NCBI RefSeq assembly: GCF_049341845.1
Contig: NZ_JBMPIT010000005.1
Location: 307,014-371,013 of the forward strand
Reading direction: 5' to 3'
Source: Curtobacterium guangdongense
GTDB taxonomy: Bacteria; Actinomycetota; Actinomycetes; Actinomycetales; Microbacteriaceae
Length of the DNA stretch: 64,000 nucleotides
Positions 17,117 through 25,790 of this stretch are shown here, one piece after another. How positions within the stretch are numbered: the stretch's first letter is position 1; each line of letters opens with the position of its first letter. Position numbers and translations under genes: made by a program. Below the pieces are notes generated by a model. The model was not told where the DNA came from, made no database searches, and was given only the letters and a program-made list of their open reading frames with translations.

Positions 17117-18268
17117 TCAGGACGTGACGACGAGCGGCTTGCCGGTACCGGCGGCCGGACCCATCTCGTCGGCCAGGCGGTTCGCCTCCGCGAGGAGCGT
17201 CGCGACGATCTCGGCCTCCGGCACGGTCTTGATGACCTGGCCCTTGACGAAGATCTGGCCCTTGCCGTTGCCCGACGCGACGCCGAGGTCGGCCTCGCGC
17301 GCTTCTCCGGGACCGTTCACGACGCAGCCCATCACGGCGACGCGGAGCGGCACGGTCATGCCCTCGAGCCCCGTCGTGACGTCGTTCGCGAGCTGGTAGA
17401 CGTCCACCTGGGCGCGACCGCAGCTCGGGCACGAGACGATCTCGAGCTTGCGCTCGCGGAGGTTCAGCGACTGCAGGATCTGCAGGCCGACCTTCACCTC
17501 TTGCGCGGGGGGCGCCGACAGGGACACGCGGATGGTGTCGCCGATGCCCTCGCTGAGCAGGATGCCGAACGCGGTGGCGCTCTTGATGGTGCCCTGGAAC
17601 TCCGGACCGGCCTCGGTCACGCCGAGGTGCAGGGGCCAGTCGCCGCGTTCGGCGAGCTGCCGGTAGGCCTTCACCATCACGATCGGGTCGTTGTGCTTGA
17701 CCGAGATCTTGAAGTCGTGGAAGTCGTGCTCCTCGAACAGGGAGGCTTCCCACACGGCGGACTCGACGAGCGCCTCCGGGGTCGCCTTGCCGTACTTCTG
17801 GAGCAGGCTCGGCTCGAGCGACCCGGCGTTCACACCGATGCGGAGGCTGACGTTCGCCGCCTTGGCCGCCGCGGCGATCGCGCCCACCTGGTCGTCGAAC
17901 TTGCGGATGTTGCCCGGGTTCACGCGGACGGCGGCACATCCGGCGTCGATCGCCTGGAAGACGTACTTCGGCTGGAAGTGGATGTCGGCGATCACCGGGA
18001 TCTGCGACTTCTTCGCGATGATCGGCAGCGCGTCGGCGTCGTCCTGGGTCGGCACCGCCACGCGGACGATGTCACAGCCGGACGCCGTGAGCTCGGCGAT
18101 CTGCTGCAGGGTCGCGTTGATGTTCGTGGTCGGCGTCGTCGTCATCGACTGCACGGACACCGGCGCGTCGCCACCGACCAGGACCTTGCCGACCCGGATC
18201 TGCCGGGACTTGCGACGGGGGGCGAGGGTTTCCGGGGCCTTGGGCATACCGAGATTCACTGCGGGCAC
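17117..18268 (-). CDS. ispG: 4-hydroxy-3-methylbut-2-en-1-yl diphosphate synthase
   Basis: Iron-sulfur enzyme that converts MEcPP to HMBPP, the sixth step of the MEP isoprenoid pathway. 383 residues: a TIM barrel (SVQSMTTTPT, ADIHFQP, RVNPGNI, VKHND) and a C-terminal [4Fe-4S] domain with C280, C283 and C315 plus the NGPGE glutamate. It starts GTG at 18268. In many actinobacteria dxr, rseP and ispG are consecutive; here two unrelated genes separate ispG from rseP. Confidence 0.98.
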   Translation of the reverse strand: MPAVNLGMPKAPETLAPRRKSRQIRVGKVLVGGDAPVSVQSMTTTPTTNINATLQQIAELTASGCDIVRVAVPTQDDADALPIIAKKSQIPVIADIHFQPKYVFQAIDAGCAAVRVNPGNIRKFDDQVGAIAAAAKAANVSLRIGVNAGSLEPSLLQKYGKATPEALVESAVWEASLFEEHDFHDFKISVKHNDPIVMVKAYRQLAERGDWPLHLGVTEAGPEFQGTIKSATAFGILLSEGIGDTIRVSLSAPPAQEVKVGLQILQSLNLRERKLEIVSCPSCGRAQVDVYQLANDVTTGLEGMTVPLRVAVMGCVVNGPGEAREADLGVASGNGKGQIFVKGQVIKTVPEAEIVATLLAEANRLADEMGPAAGTGKPLVVTS

Positions 18269-18304
18269 GGATCGAACTCTACGCGCTCCGGGTGCGCGCG
18301 AACC

Positions 18305-18847
18305 TCAGAGCGTGTCGACGACCGTGATCAGCGGCGCGTACAGGCGCATGGTGTCGAGGGCGCGCTCGTGGTCGGCGTCGCTCGCTCCGGCGCAGGCGTC
18401 CGCCACGACCGTCACGCGGGCGCCGGCGTCGGCCGCCGCGAGCGCGGTCGACAGGACGCAGCAGTCCGTCGACACACCGGTCAGGACCAGGTGCGGTCGG
18501 TCCCCCACGACGGACTGGAGGGTCGTCCCCCACTTGCCGAAGGACGTCTCGGTGACGACGGGGCCGTCCAGAGCCGCGAACGGCTCCGTCAGGTCGTACA
18601 GCGGATCGTCGGCGGGGACGAGCGCGAACGGCCAGTCTCGGTAGTAGTCGACCCATGCACCCTGCGGGCGCTCGGGCGCGACGAAGCGGGTCCGGACCGT
18701 CCGGTCCGCGAACCGTGGGAGCAGGCGCTGGATCCCCGCCGCTGCGTCGTCGTAGCGCGGCGCGGCCCACTCGCTGTCACCGGTGAAGACGCGTTGCATG
18801 TCGATGACGACGAGCCACGCGTCGCTGGTGTCCGGCGCCGGCGTCAC
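18305..18847 (-). CDS. Isochorismatase-family cysteine hydrolase
   Basis: 180 residues of the cysteine-hydrolase fold that includes nicotinamidase, N-carbamoylsarcosine amidase and ureidoacrylate or biuret hydrolases. The likely catalytic triad is visible: Asp16 in WLVVIDMQ, Lys105 in SFGKWGTT and Cys130 in STDCCVL, with the cis-peptide region GVSTDC. It starts GTG at 18847, overlapping the permease stop as GTGA, so the two are translationally coupled. The coupled NCS1 permease suggests the substrate is an imported nitrogenous base or its breakdown product. That is inference; the precise substrate cannot be read. Confidence 0.88.
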   Translation of the reverse strand: MTPAPDTSDAWLVVIDMQRVFTGDSEWAAPRYDDAAAGIQRLLPRFADRTVRTRFVAPERPQGAWVDYYRDWPFALVPADDPLYDLTEPFAALDGPVVTETSFGKWGTTLQSVVGDRPHLVLTGVSTDCCVLSTALAAADAGARVTVVADACAGASDADHERALDTMRLYAPLITVVDTL

Positions 18848-20337
18848 GGGTGCAGCTCCGTCGCGGGGACGCTGTCGATCGGCTCGGTCACCGGCAGCGA
18901 CTCCTGCTCGCGGATCGACCGGCGGGCGAAGAGCACCGTCCCGAGAAACCCGACGACCAGGGCCACCAGCACGCCGAGGTTCGCGTACGCCCACGCACCG
19001 GTTCGACCGCCGAGTCCGAACGGCTCCAGCAGGTACCCCTGCCAGTTGAGCCACGACGGCACGCCGTACGTGTTCGTCACCAGGCCCCAGCCGAGTGCGG
19101 TCCCGAGCACGACGAGTCCGATCGCACCCCAGCGGACGTCGCCGTAGCGGCCGGTCGTCGCGTGCAGCTCCCCCTCGGCGTAGGCCTTCCGGCGCAGGAC
19201 GACGTCGGCCACGAAGACGCCGCACCACGCCGCGATCGGGACGCCGAGCGTGACCAGGAACGCCTGGAACGGCGAGATGAAGTCGGTCGCGAAGAACACC
19301 ACGTAGATCGCGCCGGCGACCATGAAGACGCCGTCCACCCCGGCGGCGACCGGGCGCGGGATGCGGATCCCGGCGCTCAGCAGGGCGAGTCCGGAGGAGT
19401 AGATGTCGAGCACGGCGCCGCCGACCAGGCCGAGGATGGCGACGATCGCGAACGGCACGAGGAACCAGACCGGCAGCAGTGTGGTGAGCGCGCCGATCGG
19501 GTCGGCGCTGATGTCGGTGTTCAGCTGCTTCGACGACCCCGCGAGCAGGACCCCGGTGACGACGAGCACCACCGGAGCGAGCGCTCCCCCGAACGTCGTC
19601 CACCACACCACCCCGCCCGTCGAGGCCGACCGCGGCAGGTAGCGCGAGTAGTCGGCGGCGGCGTTCACCCAGCCGAGCCCGAACCCGGTCATCACGAGGA
19701 CCAGAGCGCCGACGACGTTCTGCGCGCTCCCGGACGGCAGCGCCGCGAGTGCGCCGAAGTCGATCGACCCGGCGACGAGCACGATGTAGACGACCGTCAG
19801 CACGGCGGTGATCACGGTGATCCACGCCTGCAGCCGCATGATCACGTCGAACCCGGCGATGCCGGCGCCGATCACCAGGGCGGCGACGACCACGAGCGCG
19901 ACGAGCTTCGTCACGACGCCGTCGTCCCAGCCGAGCTCCCGGAACACCGTCGACGTCGCGAGCACCGCCAGCGCAGCGAGCGAGGTCTCCCACCCGACCG
20001 TGAGGATCCAGCTCAGGAACGACGGCAGTCGGTTGCCCCGCACGCCGAAGGCCGCACGGCTCAGGACCATCGTCGGCGCCGAACCGCGCTTGCCGGCGAT
20101 CGCCACGATGCCGCACAGCAGGAACGAGAACACGACCCCGATGACGGACACCACGGTCGCCTGGACCACGGAGATCCCGAAGCCCAGCACGAACGAGCCG
20201 TAGCTCAACCCGAGGACGGAGATGTTGGCGGCGAACCACGGCCAGAACAGCCCGCGGGGCCGCCCCTTCCGCTCGGACTCGGCGATGACGTCGATGCCCT
20301 GCCGTTCGACGGCACGGACCTCGGGCGCTGTGCTCAT
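18844..20337 (-). CDS. NCS1-family cytosine/purine-type permease
   Basis: 497 residues with about 12 membrane segments. Family features are the N-terminal WFAANISVLGLSYGSF segment, the RAAFGVRGNRLPSFLSW loop, GLGWVNAAADYSRYLPR in the middle and DIYSSGLALLSAGIRIPR. NCS1 carriers co-transport cytosine, purines, allantoin, hydantoin, thiamine or nicotinamide-like bases with a cation. The start ATG at 20337 gives a 40-residue cytoplasmic N-terminus. It is coupled to the cysteine hydrolase that follows it. Substrate unknown. Confidence 0.93.
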   Translation of the reverse strand: MSTAPEVRAVERQGIDVIAESERKGRPRGLFWPWFAANISVLGLSYGSFVLGFGISVVQATVVSVIGVVFSFLLCGIVAIAGKRGSAPTMVLSRAAFGVRGNRLPSFLSWILTVGWETSLAALAVLATSTVFRELGWDDGVVTKLVALVVVAALVIGAGIAGFDVIMRLQAWITVITAVLTVVYIVLVAGSIDFGALAALPSGSAQNVVGALVLVMTGFGLGWVNAAADYSRYLPRSASTGGVVWWTTFGGALAPVVLVVTGVLLAGSSKQLNTDISADPIGALTTLLPVWFLVPFAIVAILGLVGGAVLDIYSSGLALLSAGIRIPRPVAAGVDGVFMVAGAIYVVFFATDFISPFQAFLVTLGVPIAAWCGVFVADVVLRRKAYAEGELHATTGRYGDVRWGAIGLVVLGTALGWGLVTNTYGVPSWLNWQGYLLEPFGLGGRTGAWAYANLGVLVALVVGFLGTVLFARRSIREQESLPVTEPIDSVPATELHP

Positions 20338-20362
20338 GCGCTGAGCGTAGTGCTGGCGGGGC

Positions 20363-21691
20363 CTATCCGAACAGGTTCACCGGCCGCACGATGTCGGCGT
20401 AGATCAGCAGGGCGCTCATGCCGGCGAGCAACACCACGACGACCATCGTGAGCGGCATGGTCTTCGCGAGGTCGATGGGACCGGGGTCCGCCTTGCCGAC
20501 GAGCTTGAACGCGCGACGCTTGATCACCTCCCAGAGGGCGCCGGCGATGTGCCCGCCGTCGAGCGGCAGGAGCGGCACCATGTTCAGCACGAACAGGCCG
20601 ATGTTCAGCGACGCCAGCAGCCCGAGGATCGTGTAGATCTTGTCGACCACGGGGACGCCGCTCATCGACGACACCGTGCCGATCGCCCGACCGACACCGA
20701 CCACGGACACGGGGCTGTCCGACGAGCGCTCCTGCGCGCCGAACGCCGCGTTCCAGACCGCGACGAGGCGCTGCGGGAGGTCGATGATGAGGTGCGCGGA
20801 CGCCCCGATCTGCGCTCCGGTCGCCGGCAGGACCGCAGCAGGCGACTGCCGCACGAGCGTCTGGCCGATCGAGACCCCGACCACACCGACCTGCTGGGTC
20901 TTCGACGTGCCGTCCGCGTTCTTCACGACCTTCCCCTGCGCGTCGTACACGTCGCGGGTGGCCAGCGCCGGCGTGACCTCGAGGGTCTTCCGTGCACCAT
21001 CGCGTTCGACGACGACCTGGACCGGCTTGCCAGCGGACTCCTGGAACGTGTCGGAGACCTCGGTGATCGTCGGGTTCTCCTTGCCGCCGACGGCGAGGAC
21101 CACGTCGCCGGAGCGGATCCCGGCCTCTTTCGCCGGGGAGACGGCGTCGCCTGGTGAACACGTCGTCGTCGCGGTCGTCGGGAGCACGCAGTCCACGCTC
21201 GACGTGAAGGTCGTGGTCGGCGCACCGAACCCGACGAGCAGCACACCGAACAGGACGATCCCGATCACCAGGTTCATCGCAGGACCGGCGACCATCACGA
21301 TGATGCGCTTCCACGGGGTCAGCCGGTAGAACGCCCGCGAGTCGTCGCCACCGGACTCCGCGATCTGCTCGGCGCTGGCCTGCCGGGCGTCCTGCACGAA
21401 CGCGCTGTACATGCCCGTGTTCGTGATGGCGCGGCCGGAGGCACGGGGCTTCAGCATCCCCACCATGGAGATGTAGCCGCCGAGCAGGATCGGGCGGATC
21501 CCGTACTCGGTCTCCCCCCGACGGAACGACCAGAGCGCCTTGCCGAAGCCGAGCGAGTACTGCGTCACCTTCACGCCGAAGAGCTTCGCGAACGCGAGGT
21601 GACCGAGCTCGTGGAGCCCGATCGAGATCAGCAAGCCGACGATGAAGACGACCACACCGAGGACGAAGAGGAGCACGGTTCCGACGGTCAC
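20363..21691 (-). CDS. rseP: RIP site-2 metalloprotease (RseP/Rip1 family)
   Basis: Membrane-embedded zinc protease that cuts anti-sigma factors and similar targets within the membrane. 442 residues from GTG 21691: HELGH (27-31) in the first membrane segment, a PDZ domain with inserted segments (about 150-260), and LPLDGGHI near residue 385 as the third zinc ligand region. The start is uncertain: no clear ribosome site lies upstream, and a later GTG (6th codon) is also possible. It follows dxr and belongs to the dxr-rseP-ispG neighbourhood of actinobacteria. Confidence 0.92.
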   Translation of the reverse strand: MTVGTVLLFVLGVVVFIVGLLISIGLHELGHLAFAKLFGVKVTQYSLGFGKALWSFRRGETEYGIRPILLGGYISMVGMLKPRASGRAITNTGMYSAFVQDARQASAEQIAESGGDDSRAFYRLTPWKRIIVMVAGPAMNLVIGIVLFGVLLVGFGAPTTTFTSSVDCVLPTTATTTCSPGDAVSPAKEAGIRSGDVVLAVGGKENPTITEVSDTFQESAGKPVQVVVERDGARKTLEVTPALATRDVYDAQGKVVKNADGTSKTQQVGVVGVSIGQTLVRQSPAAVLPATGAQIGASAHLIIDLPQRLVAVWNAAFGAQERSSDSPVSVVGVGRAIGTVSSMSGVPVVDKIYTILGLLASLNIGLFVLNMVPLLPLDGGHIAGALWEVIKRRAFKLVGKADPGPIDLAKTMPLTMVVVVLLAGMSALLIYADIVRPVNLFG

Positions 21692-21764
21692 CGGAGAAGC
21701 GTACGGGACGCTGGCAAAGAAGCAGCCGAGCGTGTCCTGGATGGTGACCCGTGCCTCCTGCGCG

Positions 21765-22859
21765 TCAGCGGGCCAGTGCGCGGTCCGCAGCGGTCCGTGC
21801 CCACCGCTCCGATGCGAGCACACCCTCGAGCGACGGCTCCGTGGGCTCGTGCGACTCCACCACCCGCTCGATCGTCTCCACGATGTCGAGGAAGCCGATC
21901 GCGCCGGCGTGGAACGCGGCGACGGCCTGCTCGTTCGCGGCGTTGAACACGGCCGGGTACGTGCCGCCGAGTTCGCCGACCCGCTTCGCGAGTGCCACCG
22001 CGCCGAACGCCTCGTCGTCGAGCGGTTCGAACGTCCACGTGCTCGCCGCCGTCCAGTCGAGCGGGACGCCGACGCCGGGGACACGGTGCGGCCATGCGAG
22101 CCCGAGTGCGATCGGCAGCCGCATGTCCGGGGGTGATGCCTGTGCGATCGTCGACCCGTCGGTGAACTCCACCATCGAGTGCACGATCGACTGGGCGTGC
22201 ACGGTCACGTCGATGCGGTCGTACGGCACGCCGAAGAGCAGGTGCGCCTCGATCACCTCGAGACCCTTGTTCACCAGGGTGGCCGAGTTCGTCGTGACCA
22301 CGAGGCCCATGTCCCACGTCGGGTGCGCGAGTGCCTGCTGCGGTGTCACGTCGCGGAGGCTCGCGCGCGACCTGCCTCGGAACGGACCGCCGCTCGCCGT
22401 CAGGACCAGGCGGCGGACCTCGGCGTCGGTGCCCGAGCGGAGGGCCTGCGCGATCGCGGAGTGCTCGCTGTCGACCGGGACGATCTGTCCGGGCGACGCC
22501 GCCGCCTGCACGAGCGGGCCGCCGACGATCAGGCTCTCCTTGTTCGCCAGGGCAAGGGTGGCGTTCGTCTCGAGCGTGGCGAGCGTCGGACCGAGCCCCA
22601 CGGAGCCGGTGATCCCGTTGAGCACCACGTCGGCCTCGACGCTGCGGATCAGGCGCTCGGCATCGGCGGCGCCGAGCGCGGTGTCACGGACGCCGAACTC
22701 GGCAGCCTGCTCGGCCATCGTGTCGGCGTTCGTCCCGGCGGTGAGGCCGACGACCTCGAAGCGGTCGGGGTTGCGAGCGACGACGTCGAGGGCCTGCGTG
22801 CCGATCGAGCCGGTGCTGCCGAGGACGATGATGCGGCGGCGTTCGCCAGTGGTGTGCAT
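21765..22859 (-). CDS. dxr: 1-deoxy-D-xylulose 5-phosphate reductoisomerase
   Basis: NADPH-dependent enzyme making MEP from DXP, the committed step of the MEP pathway and the fosmidomycin target. 364 residues with GSTGSIG (14-20) for NADPH, LANKESLIVGG, the metal-binding and loop motif PVDSEHSAI, TASGGPFRG, and NAANEQAV with the second metal-ligand glutamate. Length is normal. A -10-like TAGATT ends 8 nt before the ATG, so the mRNA may be nearly leaderless. Confidence 0.98.
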   Translation of the reverse strand: MHTTGERRRIIVLGSTGSIGTQALDVVARNPDRFEVVGLTAGTNADTMAEQAAEFGVRDTALGAADAERLIRSVEADVVLNGITGSVGLGPTLATLETNATLALANKESLIVGGPLVQAAASPGQIVPVDSEHSAIAQALRSGTDAEVRRLVLTASGGPFRGRSRASLRDVTPQQALAHPTWDMGLVVTTNSATLVNKGLEVIEAHLLFGVPYDRIDVTVHAQSIVHSMVEFTDGSTIAQASPPDMRLPIALGLAWPHRVPGVGVPLDWTAASTWTFEPLDDEAFGAVALAKRVGELGGTYPAVFNAANEQAVAAFHAGAIGFLDIVETIERVVESHEPTEPSLEGVLASERWARTAADRALAR

Positions 22860-22867
22860 GGTGCTCG

Positions 22868-22873
22868 AATCTA
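22868..22873 (-). promoter_or_regulatory. Possible -10 box of dxr, near-leaderless
   Basis: TAGATT on the minus strand, 8 nt from the dxr ATG at 22859. A start site about 7 nt downstream would leave almost no 5' leader. Confidence 0.4.
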
Positions 22874-22931
22874 CTCTCGCGCCGGACCCCGGCCGCCTTC
22901 GGTATTTCAGCGGCGGAGTTCCGGTCCCTGG

Positions 22932-22937
22932 TACGTT
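22932..22937 (+). promoter_or_regulatory. Possible -10 box for small secreted protein
   Basis: TACGTT lies 30 nt before the ATG at 22968. No good -35 is seen at the expected distance. Confidence 0.3.
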
Positions 22938-22967
22938 TCCACCGAACTCGTCTCGTCAGGAGGAACC

Positions 22968-23234
22968 ATGCTGAAGAAGACCGTGGTGGTCGGCGCTGTC
23001 TGCGCACTCGCCACCGCCGGTGCACTCTCCGCCGCCGCGTCGCCGGCTGCACACACCTCCGTCGGCAAGTGGGTGCCGTCGGGACTCGCGATACGAGTCG
23101 GCACGCAGTCACCGGCGGAGATCGACCGCATCATGCACGGCGGCGGCCAGATCGAGGCGTACGTCGACCCGGACACCGGCGCCGTGCTCGCTGCGCAGCG
23201 GTCGTCGTGGCGCTCGATCGTCCGGACCGGGTGA
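22968..23234 (+). CDS. Small secreted protein, 88 residues
   Basis: MLKKTVVVGAVCALATAGAL is a clear signal peptide, with a probable Ala-x-Ala cleavage near residues 24-30 (SAAASPAAHT). The mature part, about 60 residues, contains VPSGLAIRVGTQSPAEIDRI and IEAYVDPDTGAVLAAQ and has no cysteine. AGGAGG lies 6 nt before the ATG, so the start is firm even though the gene is short. It is transcribed opposite to its neighbours and ends only 4 nt from the FKBP stop. No family is recognised. Confidence 0.8.
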   Translation: MLKKTVVVGAVCALATAGALSAAASPAAHTSVGKWVPSGLAIRVGTQSPAEIDRIMHGGGQIEAYVDPDTGAVLAAQRSSWRSIVRTG

Positions 23235-23238
23235 GGTA

Positions 23239-24213
23239 TCAGCCCTTCGCGAGCAGGTCCACGACGAAGACCAGGGTCGCGTTCTTCGGGATGTCGGAGC
23301 CCTCCGGCGGGTTCGCGCCGTAGCCGTCCTCCGGGGTGACGACGATCATCACCTGGGAGCCGACCTTCTGGCCGACGAGTCCGGTCACGAAGCCCTTGAT
23401 GAGCGAGCCCTCGGCGATGGTGAAGGTCGTCGGTGCGCCCTTCGACCACGAGGAGTCGAACTCCTTGCCGCCGTCGTAGAGGACACCCTTGTACTGCACG
23501 AGCGCGGTGTCGCCCTCGGCGATCTCGTCCCCGTCGCCCTGCTTGATGACCTCGGCGGTCGTCTTGGTCGGAGCGGTGGTGTCCGGGATGGTGATCTCCG
23601 GTTCACCGTCGGACTTGTCCTTGACGGTGGGCAGGTCGGGGTTCTGCGGCTGGGCGGCGCCCGTGGACTTCGTCGGCGTCTGCGCGATGACGTCGGCCAC
23701 GACGACGATGTTGCCGCCGGTGTTGAACCCGAGCGCGGACGACGCGCCGACGGCAGCGATGCGGTCACCGACGTGCGAGCAGGCGAGGAGCGCGCCGAAG
23801 CCGCTGCCACCGACGGACAGGACCTGGGCGTTGCCCTGGTCGAACCCGACCGTCCCGAGCTTCTTGGCGTCCGACGCCTGGTAGACGCTGTAGGCGACCT
23901 GCGTGTAATCGCCCTTCTTCAGCGCGGCGCCGGAGCCCTTGGTGACGGTCGTGGCCTGCGGCGGCGTCGCCTTGAGTCCCTTGTCGAACGTCACCGTCGG
24001 GGCGGTCTTGCCGCCGAAGTCACCGGAGACGTCGATCGCGGCCGAGGCCTTCCCGGGCTTCGGGCAGCTGGTGATCGCCGAGGCTGTCGCGCTGGACGAC
24101 GCGGACGGCGTCGCCGACGAGTCGGTGGAACCGGAACCGGAGCAGGCGGCCAGTCCGAGGACGACGGCGGGCACCAGGGCGATCGGGAGCAGGCGGAGAC
24201 GCTTCACGGGCAC
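23239..24213 (-). CDS. FKBP-type peptidyl-prolyl isomerase lipoprotein
   Basis: 324 residues. The N-terminus is a lipoprotein signal with lipobox LAAC (Cys24), then a Ser/Thr linker. Two FKBP-like halves follow. The C-terminal one (about 220-324) is typical: VQYKGVLYDGGKEFDSSW, GSLIKGFVTGLVGQKVGSQVMIV and EDGYG. The first (about 85-190; VAYSVYQASDAKKLG, ACSHVGDRI) is eroded. It probably assists folding of exported proteins at the outer face of the membrane. The GTG at 24213 directly follows the OsmC stop with no gap; the GTG at 24207 is an alternative. Confidence 0.93.
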   Translation of the reverse strand: MPVKRLRLLPIALVPAVVLGLAACSGSGSTDSSATPSASSSATASAITSCPKPGKASAAIDVSGDFGGKTAPTVTFDKGLKATPPQATTVTKGSGAALKKGDYTQVAYSVYQASDAKKLGTVGFDQGNAQVLSVGGSGFGALLACSHVGDRIAAVGASSALGFNTGGNIVVVADVIAQTPTKSTGAAQPQNPDLPTVKDKSDGEPEITIPDTTAPTKTTAEVIKQGDGDEIAEGDTALVQYKGVLYDGGKEFDSSWSKGAPTTFTIAEGSLIKGFVTGLVGQKVGSQVMIVVTPEDGYGANPPEGSDIPKNATLVFVVDLLAKG

Positions 24214-24744
24214 CTAGTCTGCCTCACTCGTCGATGAGTCGGCTCCGAGTCGGGGTGCGCCCGGTCGACGGGCCGGGTCGGCGACGATGGTCGTGGCGTC
24301 GTGGTGCACCGGGAAGGCCACCGACCGGGCGATGAAGCAGAGCGCGTTCGCTGCCGCGTGCGCCGCCTCGGCATCGGCGACGCGGTCCGCTTCGGCGATC
24401 GTCACGACCGGGTGGAGCGTCGCGCCGGTCAGTTCTCCCGAGCCGTCCCGGTTGAGATTCATCGAGGCGGTTGCACGGTCCTCGTAGGCCAGGACCGTGA
24501 ACCCCTGCGTCACCGCGACGTGCAGGTAGCTGAGCATGTGGCACTGGGCGAGCGCCGCCGTCACCATCTCCTCCGGGTTCCAGCGATCGCGGTCACCACG
24601 GAACGTCGGGTCGGCGGACCCGAGGACGTCGGGTTTGCCGGCGGCGGAGACCACGTGGTCGCGTCCGTACTCGCGGTACCCACTGGTGCCGGTCCCACGG
24701 TCGCCGGTCCAGCGGACCTCGACCTCGTAGGTGTGGTCGTGCAT
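24214..24744 (-). CDS. OsmC-family protein (peroxiredoxin-like)
   Basis: 176 residues. The two family cysteines are present: Cys68 (AALAQCHML) and Cys136 (NALCFIAR), with the WNPEEMVTAALAQCHMLSYL helix. OsmC/Ohr proteins reduce organic hydroperoxides by a dithiol mechanism. This member belongs to the broader OsmC group rather than clear Ohr. GGAAGGGGAG lies just upstream of the ATG at 24744. It is immediately followed by the FKBP lipoprotein gene. Confidence 0.9.
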   Translation of the reverse strand: MHDHTYEVEVRWTGDRGTGTSGYREYGRDHVVSAAGKPDVLGSADPTFRGDRDRWNPEEMVTAALAQCHMLSYLHVAVTQGFTVLAYEDRATASMNLNRDGSGELTGATLHPVVTIAEADRVADAEAAHAAANALCFIARSVAFPVHHDATTIVADPARRPGAPRLGADSSTSEAD

Positions 24745-24785
24745 GCTGCTCCCCTTCCAGGGCGATCCGGTGCCGTGCGGCTCGG

Positions 24786-24791
24786 TACGAT
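24786..24791 (+). promoter_or_regulatory. Probable -10 box of asparaginase gene, leaderless
   Basis: TACGAT, followed after 6 nt by the ATG at 24798. Transcription would begin at or next to the A of the start codon, and no Shine-Dalgarno sequence is present, both consistent with a leaderless mRNA. Confidence 0.5.
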
Positions 24792-24797
24792 CTCGGT

Positions 24798-25790
24798 ATG
24801 ACGGAGAGCACCGATGTCCGCACCGACCGCCATCCTCTCACCGCCGACGGCGCCGTCGAGCTCGCGGTGCTCGAACGCTCCGGCTTCGACGAGAGCCGGC
24901 ACATCGGAGCCGGTGTCGTCGTCGACGCCTCGGGCACGGTGATCGACTCCGTCGGGGACATCTCCGCGAGCATCTACCCACGCTCCACGATGAAACCGTT
25001 CCAGGCACTCGCCATCCGACGGGCCGGCGCGCGGTTCTCGGACGCAGAACTCGTGATGACGACGGCGAGCCACGCCGGCACGCCGTCGCACCAAGCCCTG
25101 GCGGAACACATGCTGGCCTCCTTCGACCACGTCGAGGCCGACCTCGGCTGCCCGCCCGACATGCCGTACGACCGGGCGACGGCGCGGACCATGACCGAGC
25201 CGCGTCGGCTCGCGATGAACTGCTCCGGCAAGCACGCCGGCATGCTCGCCGCCTGCCGGGTGAACGGGTGGGACGCGGCGACCTACCTCGACATCGAGCA
25301 CCCGATGCAGCGCGCAGTCCGGGCCACCGTCGAGGACGCGACCGGGGAGGTCGTCGACGTGATCGGCGTCGACGGGTGCGGGGCGCCGGTGTTCCCCCTG
25401 ACGTTCACCGGCATGGCCCGTGGCATCGCGGGAGTGGTGCAGCGCGGCGACGCCGACACGGCAGCACTCACCGACGCGATCCTCGCGAACCCCTGGGCGA
25501 TCGACGGGGTCGGGCGTGCGAACACGGTCACGATCGAGCGGCTGGGGCTCGTCGCCAAGCTCGGTGCCGAGGGGGTGATGGTCATGGCTGCGCCCGGCGG
25601 TGCGGCAGTGGTCGTGAAGGTCCTCGACGGGGCACTCCGCGCCGGCACGCTGGCGGCGCTCACACTGCTCGAGCGGAACGGCGTCGTCTCCGCTGACGGT
25701 GTCGCCGACGTGCTGGCCGCCACCGGCGAGAAGGTCCTGGGCGGCGGCGTCCCGGTCGGCTCGATCCGCCCCGGCGCCGGGCTGCGCTGA
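24798..25790 (+). CDS. L-asparaginase II family protein
   Basis: 330 residues of the actinobacterial/rhizobial type II asparaginase family, unrelated in fold to E. coli AnsA/AnsB. Conserved stretches include YPRSTMKPFQALA with the STMKPFQ motif, ASHAGTPSHQ, MNCSGKHAGML and VDGCGAPVFPLT. Expected to hydrolyse asparagine to aspartate and ammonia in the cytoplasm. The ATG at 24798 starts a normal-length protein. Its 3' half lies opposite a long open frame of the next, convergent gene. Confidence 0.9.
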   Translation: MTESTDVRTDRHPLTADGAVELAVLERSGFDESRHIGAGVVVDASGTVIDSVGDISASIYPRSTMKPFQALAIRRAGARFSDAELVMTTASHAGTPSHQALAEHMLASFDHVEADLGCPPDMPYDRATARTMTEPRRLAMNCSGKHAGMLAACRVNGWDAATYLDIEHPMQRAVRATVEDATGEVVDVIGVDGCGAPVFPLTFTGMARGIAGVVQRGDADTAALTDAILANPWAIDGVGRANTVTIERLGLVAKLGAEGVMVMAAPGGAAVVVKVLDGALRAGTLAALTLLERNGVVSADGVADVLAATGEKVLGGGVPVGSIRPGAGLR

